From Polynucleobacter sp. HIN7 (GTDB lineage: Bacteria > Pseudomonadota > Gammaproteobacteria > Burkholderiales > Burkholderiaceae), in the NCBI RefSeq assembly GCF_030297595.1, contig NZ_AP028138.1:1-64000 (forward strand): a stretch of DNA of 64,000 nt. Direction: 5' to 3'. Numbering within the stretch: position 1 is the first letter of the stretch; each line of letters begins with the position of its first letter. The position numbers and the translations under genes were made by a program. Positions 23,307 through 35,849 of the stretch are shown here, in pieces. The notes beneath the pieces were generated by a model, which saw only the letters and a program-made list of their open reading frames with translations, was not told where the DNA came from and made no database searches.

Positions 23307-24455
23307 TTACCTTGTTTCCCCATTGTTAGAGGGGGTAAGCAGAACCCGAACGGAGTTCGCGGTTTTATTGCCATCAAAATCGAGCCAGGCTTTCTCATTA
23401 AAGTCGTAGAGTTTGCAGGCTTTGGCGGTATCAAAATACCACTTCCAAGAAAACGGCTGAACAATAATTCTTTCTGGTAGAAGGGTTTCCAGGCGATTTT
23501 GGGCGGCCGGAAGGTTATACAGGGGAACGCTCATATCAACGTGATGCGCCGTATGTTCCATGATGTGATGCATCAGGGCTCCCCAATAGAAACCAAAGGT
23601 CAAGTGAACCGTGGTCGATACAAAAGGCTGTGCCCTTAACCACTCTGATTTATTGTCGTACCAACAAACTGCTGGGTGGGTATGGTGGACATAGACTACA
23701 AACCCAATCATCCCGTTCCAGAATAAATAAGGAAGGACAAAGCCGCATAACAATGCGACCAGAACAGATTGCCCCGTGTTGATGGCAAAAAAGCTCAAAA
23801 GCCCAATCCAGATCAGGGCAAATGCGCTCACCAGAAGGTTATCTTTTAGAAAAATAGAACGGTCCGCAGGGCGGTATTTTTTATTGGGGAAGAACATTTT
23901 GTTCCACCAAATTTCAATCAAATAGTAGGCGATGGGCCCCCAACCACTCCGATAGTGCCGCTCTAGAAATTGACGCCATTTGGGAAGGGCATCATATTCT
24001 GATTTTGAAAGGGGTGCCCAAACGAAATCAAAGCCTTTGAGATTAGTTTGTCCATGATGGACTACGTTGTGCCCTATATCCCAAAGGCTGTACGGGGTAA
24101 GGGAAGGCAAGAAGGCAATGCGACCAAGTACTTTGTTTAAGGTGCGATGGGCGGTAAAGCTCTGGTGACAGGCATCGTGGCCCAAGATAAAGATTCGTCC
24201 AGTCACAAAACCGGCGATCACACCAAATAGAATTTTGATCAGAATGTTCTCAAAGTAAACCGTAGCGGCAATACTAAGAACCCACAAGAACGAATCTAGG
24301 ATCAAAAGAGAAATGGCCCGAACCGTGTTTCCCTCGGTCATTGGGCTCAACCATGAGCGAATAACCTTGCGGTGAGGAAGGGGAAGATCTGGGCTTAGGG
24401 GTGCCGGATTAACCAATACTTGATTGGATTGGAGGGCGCTATTTAGCTCTGACAC
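23307..24455 (-). CDS. Membrane fatty acid desaturase
   Basis: Integral membrane di-iron desaturase of 382 residues that introduces a double bond into acyl chains. Three histidine boxes are visible: HDACH (93-97), HNVVHH (129-134) and HTAHH (301-305), the last preceded by HH at 296-297. Hydrophobic stretches around 45-92 and 205-255 form the membrane part. The box pattern resembles delta-12/omega-3 type acyl-lipid desaturases rather than acyl-CoA delta-9 enzymes, but the regiochemistry cannot be deduced. No electron-donor gene is adjacent. A role in membrane fluidity is inferred. Confidence 0.88.
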   Translation of the reverse strand: MSELNSALQSNQVLVNPAPLSPDLPLPHRKVIRSWLSPMTEGNTVRAISLLILDSFLWVLSIAATVYFENILIKILFGVIAGFVTGRIFILGHDACHQSFTAHRTLNKVLGRIAFLPSLTPYSLWDIGHNVVHHGQTNLKGFDFVWAPLSKSEYDALPKWRQFLERHYRSGWGPIAYYLIEIWWNKMFFPNKKYRPADRSIFLKDNLLVSAFALIWIGLLSFFAINTGQSVLVALLCGFVLPYLFWNGMIGFVVYVHHTHPAVCWYDNKSEWLRAQPFVSTTVHLTFGFYWGALMHHIMEHTAHHVDMSVPLYNLPAAQNRLETLLPERIIVQPFSWKWYFDTAKACKLYDFNEKAWLDFDGNKTANSVRVLLTPSNNGETR

Positions 24456-24523
24456 AGTGACTTTCTTAAGATCCTTGAATCATAGTGGTTTTTTGGGATT
24501 TCGGTATTACAGAATGATGAAAG

Positions 24524-24599
24524 TGGCGCGCCCGGCAGGAATCGAACCTGCGACCCTTGGCTTCGGAGGCCAATACTCTATCCACTGAGCTACGGGCGC
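24524..24599 (-). tRNA. tRNA-Arg (anticodon CCG)
   Basis: On the minus strand the sequence folds as a full cloverleaf. The acceptor GCGCCCG pairs with CGGGCGC, followed by discriminator G and an encoded CCA. The anticodon stem TTGGC/GCCAA encloses CTCCGAA, giving anticodon CCG (reads CGG), and the T-loop is GGTTCGATTCC. Length is 76 bases including CCA. Confidence 0.96.
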
Positions 24600-24652
24600 A
24601 ATCAAAATAATTCAGTATGTATTGTAAGTGCCTGAAACCAGATTGCTCTCGG

Positions 24653-24658
24653 TATAAT
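24653..24658 (+). promoter_or_regulatory. Probable -10 element of the cytochrome c gene
   Basis: A perfect TATAAT lies 41 bases before the cytochrome c start in the short gap after the divergent tRNA-Arg. No convincing -35 hexamer lies 16-18 bases upstream (the nearest, TTGTAA at 24622, is too far), so the assignment rests on the -10 alone. Confidence 0.45.
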
Positions 24659-24698
24659 CCAATGCATTCTTAATTAACCACCCTTTTTTCGAGCCATT

Positions 24699-25220
24699 AT
24701 GAGTGAAGAGCACGGTAATTTAATCAAAAATACAAAGCAATTAAGTATTGCGGTAATTGCTAGTTTTTTTGTACCCCTAATCATCATTTTCCTGTTGATT
24801 GTTTATGTCAGCAGTGGGAAAAATAAAGAAAATGTGGCCTCAGAGAAGAGTACGGAGACCTTGATCAAGCCAGTTGGTAAATTGAATTTCAAAGATGCAA
24901 GCGCTCCTCGCGAAGTTCAAACGGGTGAGGCAGTTTACAAAGCAGTGTGCGCTTCTTGCCATAATTCGGGCGCTGCTGGCGCTCCCAAGTATGGCGATCC
25001 ATCTACCTGGGGTGGCAGAATCGCCAAGGGCTATGATGCGCTCTATGCATCGGTTATGAAGGGCAAGGGCGCGATGCCCGCTCGTGGCGGCGCAAGTCCT
25101 GCAGATGTGAGCGATTATGAAATTGCTCGATCGGTTGTTTATCTAGCGAATTCAGCTGGCGGAAAGTTTGCTGAGCCCAAGGCCCCCGCTCCTACGCCAG
25201 CAGCAGAGCCAGCGAAGTAA
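24699..25220 (+). CDS. Membrane-anchored monohaem cytochrome c (cytochrome c5-like)
   Basis: A 173-residue electron carrier. An N-terminal uncleaved anchor helix (about 16-38) precedes a periplasmic class I cytochrome domain. The haem is attached at C84-x2-C87-H88 (CASCH), and M126 in GAMPARGG is the likely sixth ligand. The C-terminal tail is Pro/Ala-rich (about 158-173). The pattern GEAVYKAVCASCHNSGAAGAPKYGD is typical of the cytochrome c5 family; length and anchor fit betaproteobacterial members thought to feed terminal oxidases. Its stop abuts that of the converging rsmI with no spacer. Confidence 0.9.
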   Translation: MSEEHGNLIKNTKQLSIAVIASFFVPLIIIFLLIVYVSSGKNKENVASEKSTETLIKPVGKLNFKDASAPREVQTGEAVYKAVCASCHNSGAAGAPKYGDPSTWGGRIAKGYDALYASVMKGKGAMPARGGASPADVSDYEIARSVVYLANSAGGKFAEPKAPAPTPAAEPAK

Positions 25221-26117
25221 TTACTCATCCCCCTTCTTCACTGCAAGGGCAAGTTCGTAGGCCTCATTTTTTTGTAGGCCATACATCGACTGCAAAACTG
25301 CTGAGAGATCTTTGCTGCTCAATTGCTTGCTAAGCAATTGAGCTAAGCGTAAAGGCGCATTGCTTTCAATGACGATTTTGCGATCCACGCCCTCAAGAAC
25401 AAAGACAAATTCCCCCTTTAGGTGATTAGGGTTGTCTAGCCAGGCCGAGATTTCGTTGGGCCGTAATAAAAAAAGACTCTCAAATTTTTTACTAAGCTCC
25501 CGCCCAATGATTAATCGTCGATCATTACTCAGAAGCTCACTCAATCGAGTTAAGGTCTTGGTTAGGCGATGGGGGCTTTCGTAAAACACAGTTGGAATCG
25601 GGCTCTCAATCATTAAACGAAGTGTCTCTTCCATCTCATTTTTTGAGCTAGGCAAGAAACCAAGAAACTGAAATTGCCCATGGGCTGCTTGTAGTACACC
25701 CCCGGCAATCGAAAGAACTGCTGTCAGTGCGCTTGCTCCTGGAATGGGAATGGTTCGATAACCGTTCTTTTGAACTTCGGCGACCAAACGAGCCCCAGGA
25801 TCCGAGACTCCCGGGGTGCCAGCGTCTGATAGATAGGCCCAACGCTCTCCCGCTTTAAGACGATCTATTAGTTTTTTTGATGCCTCAAGTTCGTTGTGCT
25901 CATGAATGGCCATCATTGGTTTGCTAATTCCATAATGCTTGAGAAGCAATAGGCTATGACGTTTGTCTTCACAGGCAATGCCGTCGACAAGGTTCAGCAC
26001 ATGTAACGCCCTTAGTGTGATATCCCCTAGATTTCCGATCGGGGTTGCTACGACATACAAACTGGCGCTTGGAAAGTCTTGCTTTTGCAATGCATCGAGT
26101 GATGGTATTTCCAGCAT
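25221..26117 (-). CDS. rsmI: 16S rRNA (cytidine1402-2'-O)-methyltransferase RsmI
   Basis: SAM-dependent methyltransferase that adds the 2'-O-methyl of Cm1402 in the 16S decoding centre. The tetrapyrrole-methylase fold is shown by LYVVATPIGNLGDITLRAL near the N-terminus, then CEDKR, YLSDAGTPGVSDPG and PGASALTAVLS. Length is 298 residues (E. coli 286). It is divergent from the SIS-domain gene and a BON lipoprotein gene, the same neighbourhood as E. coli yraL-diaA-dolP, although lpoA and yraN are missing between them. Confidence 0.96.
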   Translation of the reverse strand: MLEIPSLDALQKQDFPSASLYVVATPIGNLGDITLRALHVLNLVDGIACEDKRHSLLLLKHYGISKPMMAIHEHNELEASKKLIDRLKAGERWAYLSDAGTPGVSDPGARLVAEVQKNGYRTIPIPGASALTAVLSIAGGVLQAAHGQFQFLGFLPSSKNEMEETLRLMIESPIPTVFYESPHRLTKTLTRLSELLSNDRRLIIGRELSKKFESLFLLRPNEISAWLDNPNHLKGEFVFVLEGVDRKIVIESNAPLRLAQLLSKQLSSKDLSAVLQSMYGLQKNEAYELALAVKKGDE

Positions 26118-26214
26118 GAAGAACCCCTTTAGAATTAATTATCCCTGCAAATGTATTGAAATGAAACCATATGGAGCAGTATTTGGGGATGGCAAAACAG
26201 AGCATAATATTGTG

Positions 26215-26823
26215 ATGAAAACAAAACCAATCGATGAGCTAAAAGCCAGAGCACAACAGCATTTTGTTGATAGTATTGCGACAAAGCAGTTAGGGGCCAA
26301 GGCCCTGCCTTCAGAAATTGCGCGCGCCATTCTTTTGATCACGCAATCGATTGAAGCGGGCGGAAAAATAATGGCCTGCGGAAATGGTGGATCTGCGGCA
26401 GACGCACAACATTTTGCAGCCGAACTAATGGGTCGCTTTGAACGTGAGCGCCGCGAGCTTGCTGCGCTTGCACTCACAACCGACTCATCCATATTGACAG
26501 CCATCGGAAATGATTACAGCTATGAGGAAGTATTTAGCAAGCAGGTGCGCGGCATCGGGCGCCCGGGCGATGTATTGATTGCTATATCAACATCTGGGAA
26601 CTCAAAGAATGTCGTCAAAGCGATTGAAGCAGCGAAAAAGATTGGCATTCATATTGTTGCGATGACAGGTAATGGCGGGGGAAAGATTGCTGTGCTACTC
26701 AGCGGAGAAGATGTTCATTTATGTGTTCCAGCGACCCGTACTGCACGCATCCAAGAAACCCATCTACTTTTATTGCACTGCCTTTGCGATGGCGTTGATC
26801 ACGTTTTGTTTAACGAGGATTGA
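26215..26823 (+). CDS. SIS-domain protein, DiaA/GmhA type (phosphoheptose isomerase family)
   Basis: A 202-residue SIS-domain protein. The sugar-phosphate loop GNGGSAAD is at 57-64 and STSGNS at 125-130. Position (rsmI divergent upstream, dolP downstream) matches E. coli diaA, whose product binds DnaA and promotes timely initiation. However, H66, E70 and H183 align by spacing with the GmhA catalytic residues, and E. coli DiaA lacks that glutamate (from memory). It may therefore be a true sedoheptulose-7-phosphate isomerase, a DnaA regulator, or both. I prefer the ATG at 26215; the one at 26161 adds 18 residues outside the family. Confidence 0.85.
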   Translation: MKTKPIDELKARAQQHFVDSIATKQLGAKALPSEIARAILLITQSIEAGGKIMACGNGGSAADAQHFAAELMGRFERERRELAALALTTDSSILTAIGNDYSYEEVFSKQVRGIGRPGDVLIAISTSGNSKNVVKAIEAAKKIGIHIVAMTGNGGGKIAVLLSGEDVHLCVPATRTARIQETHLLLLHCLCDGVDHVLFNED

Positions 26824-26824
26824 A

Positions 26825-27469
26825 ATGATGCGACTCATCAAAATAGTTTGTACCGCCTTAATTGCCCTGCAACTATCTGCTTGCGGCGTGTTAGTGGTTG
26901 GTGGCATGGTCGGTGGCGTAACAATACTGGCTGATCGCAGAACGCCCGCAGTTCAGGCAATTGATTTGGGAATTGAGATTGAGGCCAATAGTCAGCTCTC
27001 CAGAAAGTTCGGGGACTCTGGGCACATTGTCGTTGTTTCATTTAACCAAAAAGTTCTCCTAATCGGCGAGGCGAAAGACGAGACCATCAAAACTCAGGCA
27101 GGTAACGATGTGAAGGCGATGAAGAACGTTCGCTCTCTATTTAATGAAATTGTGATCGGGCCCAATAGCTCATTGGGTCAACGGGCAAGCGATGCTTATT
27201 TAGCCTCAAACATTAAAACCCAACTTATTTTTAGCCCTGATGTTCCCTCAAATTCTATGAACATTTCGGTTGAGAGTGGCAGGGTTTACCTAATGGGCAT
27301 ATTGACTCAGCAAGAAGCTGACAAAGCCAAGCAAATTGTCAGCAAGGTAAGCGGCGTGAAGCAGGTGTTTGCCTTCTTTGACATTATTTCGGAGGCTGAG
27401 AAGCAGCGCCTTGAGCAAGAAGGCAAGGCAAGAACCTCGCAACCAGATACGAATCCTGCCCCAAACTAA
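26825..27469 (+). CDS. dolP: BON-domain lipoprotein (DolP/YraP-like)
   Basis: A 214-residue lipoprotein starting one base after the SIS gene stop. The signal peptide ends in lipobox LSAC with acylated Cys at residue 20. Two BON domains follow (about 48-118 and 128-195), the second with SGRVYLMGILTQQEADKA. In E. coli DolP sits in the outer membrane, binds anionic phospholipid and supports envelope integrity. The C-terminal tail is short and polar. A second ATG directly follows the first, so the start is uncertain by one codon. Dual-BON layout and position make the assignment strong. Confidence 0.9.
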   Translation: MMRLIKIVCTALIALQLSACGVLVVGGMVGGVTILADRRTPAVQAIDLGIEIEANSQLSRKFGDSGHIVVVSFNQKVLLIGEAKDETIKTQAGNDVKAMKNVRSLFNEIVIGPNSSLGQRASDAYLASNIKTQLIFSPDVPSNSMNISVESGRVYLMGILTQQEADKAKQIVSKVSGVKQVFAFFDIISEAEKQRLEQEGKARTSQPDTNPAPN

Positions 27470-27883
27470 ATTCGGATGCTTTTTGATCCCAATTAATTAG
27501 TATTTACCCTAATATCTAGAGCTAGCGCTTTATATGAGTTTAAAGAATTGGCCTAGGGGGCTTTCTAAGCCATTGATTTTATTGTAGCCCAAATTGATGG
27601 GGCTAATTTGGGGGTCCGGCGGCATAAAAATATTTGTAAGAAGGTGTTGACATCCTTCTAAGGGTATGTCATAGTTATGGACTTCGCTGAATTCCCATGA
27701 ATTGTCTCTGGGGACAGCCTTCTTTAAAAATTAGTCAACCGATAATTGTGGGTACTGAGTAGAGGCATCCAGTCCTTCGGGACAGATGTAAATAAACAGT
27801 ACTCATAGACAGTAAAAATGATTTGGTTTTTTACCAAGTCAATTTCTTAAATGAGTGCGACGAACCGCAAGGTTCACAGGAAT
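27470..27883 (+). promoter_or_regulatory. rRNA operon promoter and leader
   Basis: The 414-base gap between dolP and 16S holds no plausible gene. A strong promoter is visible: TTGACA at 27647-27652, a 17-base spacer and CATAGT at 27670-27675, with A/T-rich sequence just upstream that could act as an UP element. The leader then has a boxA-like TTCTTTAAAAA at 27720-27730 and a segment at 27734-27756 that is complementary to sequence just after 16S. From 27470 to about 27640 I see nothing recognisable. Confidence 0.75.
27734..27756 (+). repeat. 16S processing stem, 5' arm
   Basis: These 23 bases are the reverse complement of 29441-29463 with one mismatch, so the pre-rRNA can form a long helix bracketing 16S, the classic RNase III processing stem. 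Seen directly in the sequence; cleavage is inferred from the known pathway. Confidence 0.85.
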
Positions 27884-29420
<1,537 letters not shown>

Positions 29421-29440
29421 GAGAATGATGCTAAAACTTT

Positions 29441-29463
29441 AGTACCCACACTTATCGGTTGAC
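29441..29463 (+). repeat. 16S processing stem, 3' arm
   Basis: Complementary (22 of 23 positions) to 27734-27756 upstream of 16S. Pairing brings the two ends of the 16S precursor together for RNase III cleavage. Confidence 0.85.
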
Positions 29464-29475
29464 GAAAAACGCCAC

Positions 29476-29552
29476 GGGTCTGTAGCTCAGCTGGTTAGAG
29501 CACCGTCTTGATAAGGCGGGGGTCGTAGGTTCAAGTCCTACCAGACCCACCA
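29476..29552 (+). tRNA. ileT: tRNA-Ile (anticodon GAT)
   Basis: Spacer tRNA between 16S and 23S. Acceptor GGGTCTG pairs with CAGACCC, with discriminator A and encoded CCA. The anticodon loop TTGATAA gives GAT. Length is 77 bases with CCA. Confidence 0.97.
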
Positions 29553-29580
29553 TCAAGCGGCGGTACAGACTGCGGTCGAT

Positions 29581-29656
29581 GGGGGATTAGCTCAGCTGGG
29601 AGAGCACCTGCTTTGCAAGCAGGGGGTCGTCGGTTCGATCCCGTCATCCTCCACCA
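29581..29656 (+). tRNA. alaT: tRNA-Ala (anticodon TGC)
   Basis: Second spacer tRNA. Acceptor GGGGGAT pairs with ATCCTCC (one G-T pair), followed by A and CCA. The anticodon loop in CCTGCTTTGCAAGCAGG gives TGC. Length is 76 bases. The Ile-Ala order is usual for proteobacterial rRNA operons. Confidence 0.97.
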
Positions 29657-29711
29657 TCATTAAATGTCAAAACAAAGCATTGATGCAGTGTTTTGTTTTG
29701 CCATTTATGGC

Positions 29712-29723
29712 TGTTCTTTAACA
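29712..29723 (+). promoter_or_regulatory. boxA antitermination element in the 16S-23S spacer
   Basis: TGTTCTTTAACA closely matches the boxA consensus (TGCTCTTTAACA) recognised by NusB-S10 in rRNA antitermination. The rest of the spacer (29657-29892) holds complementary arms for 23S processing and no gene. Confidence 0.75.
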
Positions 29724-29876
29724 ATTTGAGTAAGCAATGCGTTTGATGCATCTTTGAGAGTGCATCAAACAACAAGTAGTATGGGTAGTGATTGAATCAT
29801 CAGTAATACAAATGAGTTTTATCAAGTTTGGATTACGGCAAACATGTCAGAAGTAAAACCTGTAACAGGTATCAGT

Positions 29877-29892
29877 AATGGTGCTCGTTATA

Positions 29893-29900
<8 letters not shown>
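29877..29900 (+). repeat. 23S processing stem, 5' arm
   Basis: Twenty-four bases reaching into the 23S 5' end are complementary to 32757-32780 with one mismatch. A second outer pairing exists between 29722-29739 and 32827-32844 (17 of 18). Together they form a long helix closing the 23S precursor. Confidence 0.85.
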
Positions 29901-32756
<2,856 letters not shown>

Positions 32757-32764
<8 letters not shown>

Positions 32765-32780
32765 TATAACCAGCACCATT
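32757..32780 (+). repeat. 23S processing stem, 3' arm
   Basis: Complementary to 29877-29900 (23 of 24). It forms the base of the 23S precursor helix. Confidence 0.85.
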
Positions 32781-32874
32781 GTGCTGAAGTTTGCGTGATT
32801 CAAGTCACTATCGATATTAAGTAATACATTGCTTGCTCAAATTGGGTTGTTTCTTTTGAAACAGCCTATCCTCT

Positions 32875-32992
32875 ACGCCCGGTGACCATAGCGAGTTGGA
32901 ACCACCCCTTCCCATCCCGAACAGGACCGTGAAACGACTCAACGCCGATGATAGTGCGGATTACCCGTGTGAAAGTAGGTAATTGCCGGGCA
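32875..32992 (+). rRNA. rrf: 5S ribosomal RNA
   Basis: About 118 bases. The pattern GGTGACCATAGCGAGTTGGA, then CACCCCTTCCCATCCCGAAC, is characteristic of 5S. The terminal helix is made by GCCCGG near 32878 and CCGGGC near 32986. Ends are approximate. It is the last rRNA gene before the terminator at 33003. Confidence 0.95.
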
Positions 32993-33002
32993 CCAATGTG
33001 TG

Positions 33003-33032
33003 ACGCCCAGACCCCTACGGTCTGGGCGTTTT
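33003..33032 (+). terminator. Intrinsic terminator of the rRNA operon
   Basis: A perfect 11-bp stem, ACGCCCAGACC (33003-33013) with GGTCTGGGCGT (33019-33029), has a 5-base loop and ends in a short T run. It lies 10 bases after 5S, where the rRNA operon should stop. It is the strongest terminator in the window. Confidence 0.92.
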
Positions 33033-33097
33033 CACTTGTGGAAGAAGGACTTGCAGATTGACAGCAGTGACCGAACAAGAGAAAATATACGGTTCTC

Positions 33098-33183
33098 GGA
33101 GAGATGCCCGAGCGGCTAAAGGGGGCAGACTGTAAATCTGTTGGCTTACGCCTACGTTGGTTCGAATCCAACTCTCTCCACCA
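33098..33183 (+). tRNA. tRNA-Tyr (anticodon GTA)
   Basis: Class II tRNA of 86 bases with a long variable arm. Acceptor GGAGAGA pairs with TCTCTCC, with A and encoded CCA. The anticodon loop CTGTAAA gives GTA. It is the first of a Tyr-Gly-Thr-tuf-Trp-secE run, the conserved arrangement of the E. coli tufB region. Confidence 0.97.
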
Positions 33184-33256
33184 GATGAATTGGTAGTAAA
33201 AGAAGTAAGAGCGGAATAAGTGAAGTATGAGTGGATGTAATTAAGCAGTATTTACT

Positions 33257-33330
33257 GCGGGTGTAGCTCAATGGTAGAGCTGAAGCCTTCCAAGCTTATG
33301 ACGAGGGTTCGATTCCCTTCACCCGCTCCA
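33257..33330 (+). tRNA. tRNA-Gly (anticodon TCC)
   Basis: Acceptor GCGGGTG pairs with CACCCGC, discriminator T, encoded CCA. The anticodon loop CTTCCAA gives TCC (reads GGA and GGG). Length is 74 bases. Confidence 0.96.
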
Positions 33331-33379
33331 GCTTTTGTAGTTCATGTGCAGTATTGACGCAGTGTGATGTAAGAGCGCT

Positions 33380-33454
<75 letters not shown>

Positions 33455-33505
33455 GTTTTTGTGGTTAATTTTTTAGTGTGACTCAATTTGATTTAAGTAG
33501 ATTAC

Positions 33506-34708
33506 AAGGCACCCAAAATGGCAAAAGAAAAATTTGAACGGACTAAACCCCATGTGAACGTTGGCACCATTGGTCACGTCGACCACGGTAAGACCACGCT
33601 AACCGCGGCAATCACCACCGTGCTCTCCAAGCTCTTTGGTGGCGAAGCAAAAGCCTACGATCAGATCGATGCGGCCCCTGAAGAGAAGGCCCGTGGTATT
33701 ACGATTAATACCGCCCACGTCGAGTACGAGACCAAGAACCGTCACTACGCGCACGTCGATTGCCCAGGTCACGCCGACTATGTGAAGAACATGATTACTG
33801 GTGCTGCCCAGATGGACGGCGCTATTTTGGTGGTCTCGGCAGCCGATGGCCCCATGCCCCAAACCCGTGAGCACATCCTCTTGGCCCGCCAAGTAGGCGT
33901 GCCTTACATCATCGTGTTTATGAACAAATGCGATATGGTCGACGACGCTGAACTCTTAGAGCTCGTGGAGATGGAAGTGCGTGAGCTGCTCTCCAAGTAT
34001 GAGTTCCCAGGCGACGATACCCCCATTGTCAAGGGCTCTGCCAAGCTCGCCTTAGAAGGCGACAAGGGTGAGTTGGGCGAAGGCGCCATCATGAAGCTTG
34101 CTGAAGCTTTAGATAGCTATATCCCCAATCCTGAGCGTGCGATTGATGGCGCATTCTTGATGCCAGTCGAAGACGTGTTCTCGATCTCTGGTCGTGGCAC
34201 GGTGGTGACCGGTCGTGTTGAGCGCGGCATTATTAAAGTCGGTGAAGAGATTGAGATCGTCGGTATTAAGCCCACCCTCAAAACCACCTGCACTGGCGTA
34301 GAGATGTTCCGTAAACTGCTCGATCAAGGTCAAGCAGGTGATAACGTCGGTATCCTCTTGCGCGGCACCAAGCGCGAGGAAGTCGAGCGTGGCCAAGTAT
34401 TAGCTAAGCCCGGCTCGATTACCCCCCACACCCACTTTACTGCTGAGGTTTATGTGTTGTCCAAAGATGAGGGCGGTCGTCACACCCCCTTCTTTAACAA
34501 CTACCGCCCTCAGTTTTACTTCCGTACCACCGATGTCACCGGCTCAATTGAGTTGCCTAAGGACAAAGAGATGGTGATGCCTGGCGATAACGTCACCATC
34601 ACCGTAAAGCTTATTGCCCCCATCGCGATGGAAGAGGGCTTGCGCTTTGCAATCCGTGAAGGCGGTCGTACCGTCGGTGCGGGTGTGGTTGCGAAGATTT
34701 TGGCTTAA
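33506..34708 (+). repeat. tuf direct repeat, copy 1
   Basis: A 1,203-bp direct repeat comprising 12 bases before the tuf1 ATG through the stop codon. By reading line against line it matches 50142-51344 at every base except 34687 (G here, A at 51323), a synonymous GTG/GTA valine change. Identity ends sharply at the base after the stop. Confidence 0.95.
33518..34708 (+). CDS. tuf: Elongation factor Tu, copy 1
   Basis: GTPase that carries aminoacyl-tRNA to the ribosome. The 396-residue sequence has G1 GHVDHGKT (19-26), G3 DCPGHAD, G4 NKCD and the two C-terminal beta-barrel domains. It sits between tRNA-Thr and tRNA-Trp as in the tRNA-tufB-secE-nusG arrangement. The protein is identical to copy 2 at 50154. 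Codon choice appears more C-ending than in neighbouring genes, as expected for the most abundant protein. Confidence 0.98.
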   Translation: MAKEKFERTKPHVNVGTIGHVDHGKTTLTAAITTVLSKLFGGEAKAYDQIDAAPEEKARGITINTAHVEYETKNRHYAHVDCPGHADYVKNMITGAAQMDGAILVVSAADGPMPQTREHILLARQVGVPYIIVFMNKCDMVDDAELLELVEMEVRELLSKYEFPGDDTPIVKGSAKLALEGDKGELGEGAIMKLAEALDSYIPNPERAIDGAFLMPVEDVFSISGRGTVVTGRVERGIIKVGEEIEIVGIKPTLKTTCTGVEMFRKLLDQGQAGDNVGILLRGTKREEVERGQVLAKPGSITPHTHFTAEVYVLSKDEGGRHTPFFNNYRPQFYFRTTDVTGSIELPKDKEMVMPGDNVTITVKLIAPIAMEEGLRFAIREGGRTVGAGVVAKILA

Positions 34709-34717
34709 GAAGGAATT

Positions 34718-34793
34718 AGGGGCGTAGCTCAATTGGCAGAGCGTTGGTCTCCAAAACCAAAGGTTGGGGGTTCGATGCCCTCCGCCCCTGCCA
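34718..34793 (+). tRNA. tRNA-Trp (anticodon CCA)
   Basis: Acceptor AGGGGCG pairs with CGCCCCT, discriminator G and encoded CCA. The anticodon stem TTGGT/ACCAA encloses CTCCAAA, giving CCA. Length is 76 bases. It starts 10 bases after tuf1 and is followed by secE, so it is probably cut from a tuf1-secE-nusG transcript. Confidence 0.97.
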
Positions 34794-34819
34794 GCATTAT
34801 TTTGTAAGTGGATTTGTAA

Positions 34820-35197
34820 ATGTCACAACAAACGATAGATAGCTCGGAGCAGAAATCAGGTTGGGTCAGCCTTGTAGCGGTTGCTATTGTGATCGCTGCG
34901 CTGGTTCTTTATTACACCCTGATTGACCAAGGCTATTGGGTTCGTCTTGCTGCGTTATTGGGCGGAATTGCTCTCGCGGTTATTTTGATGGCATTTTCAG
35001 CCGATGGTAAGCGTTTTATAGCTTATAGCAAAGACTCTTGGCTAGAGGTAAAAAAAGTAGTTTGGCCGACCCGCCAAGAATCAACTCGCATGACTCTCGT
35101 TGTATTCGGCTTTGTTCTAATCATGGCGCTTTTTTTATGGCTAATTGATAAATTGGTCGAATGGCTCGTGTTCTCAATCTTTTTAGGCTGGAAGTGA
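34820..35197 (+). CDS. secE: Protein translocase subunit SecE
   Basis: Essential small subunit of the SecYEG channel in the inner membrane; SecY is at 61096 in this window. It has 125 residues with three hydrophobic helices (about 17-35, 41-58, 93-118), like the long E. coli form. The conserved cytoplasmic amphipathic segment SWLEVKKVVWPTRQES precedes the last helix. nusG starts 6 bases after the stop. Confidence 0.96.
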   Translation: MSQQTIDSSEQKSGWVSLVAVAIVIAALVLYYTLIDQGYWVRLAALLGGIALAVILMAFSADGKRFIAYSKDSWLEVKKVVWPTRQESTRMTLVVFGFVLIMALFLWLIDKLVEWLVFSIFLGWK

Positions 35198-35203
35198 GGC
35201 AAT

Positions 35204-35776
35204 ATGGTTGATACTGATATGGTTTCCAACCCTCAGGCAACTGGCAATATGCGCTGGTATGTAATCCACGCCTATTCTGGTATGGAAAAGAGTGTAAAGA
35301 AGGGGCTCGAAGAGCGCATTGCGCGCTCCGGAATGGCTGAAAAGTTTGGCCGTATATTGGTTCCATCCGAGGAAGTGGTAGAAGTTAAATCAGGTCAAAA
35401 GGCTGTTTCTGAGCGTCGTTTTTTCCCCGGTTATGTATTAATTGAGATGGAAATGACCGATGAAACCTGGCATTTGGTCAAAAATACGCCCAAGGTTACC
35501 GGTTTCGTGGGCGGTGTTCGCAATCGCCCATCCCCAATTTCGACTGCAGAAGTCAGCAAAATCATGGATCAAATGCAGGCCGGCGTAGATAAGCCTAAGC
35601 CTAAGACCCTATTTGAGGTGGGTGAGATGGTTCGTGTCAAAGAAGGCCCATTTACCGATTTCAATGGAAATGTGGAAGAAGTGAACTATGAGAAGTCAAA
35701 ACTCCGCGTTTCTGTTACAATTTTCGGTCGCGGTACTCCCGTTGAGCTTGAATTCGGCCAAGTGGAGAAGATGTAA
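35204..35776 (+). CDS. nusG: Transcription termination/antitermination protein NusG
   Basis: Processivity factor that binds RNA polymerase and links it to Rho or to the ribosome. The 190-residue protein has the NGN domain ([19 protein letters not shown]) and a C-terminal KOW domain ([17 protein letters not shown]). I use the first ATG at 35204; in-frame ATGs at codons 6 and 16 would shorten it to nearer E. coli length (181). A hairpin with a T run follows before rplK. Confidence 0.96.
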   Translation: MVDTDMVSNPQATGNMRWYVIHAYSGMEKSVKKGLEERIARSGMAEKFGRILVPSEEVVEVKSGQKAVSERRFFPGYVLIEMEMTDETWHLVKNTPKVTGFVGGVRNRPSPISTAEVSKIMDQMQAGVDKPKPKTLFEVGEMVRVKEGPFTDFNGNVEEVNYEKSKLRVSVTIFGRGTPVELEFGQVEKM

Positions 35777-35849
35777 TTTGTAGAAGTATCAAGTAGTTAG
35801 CGAGGAGCGGATCCAGAACACGCCAATTCTGGTGAAGCGTTTACTCAAC

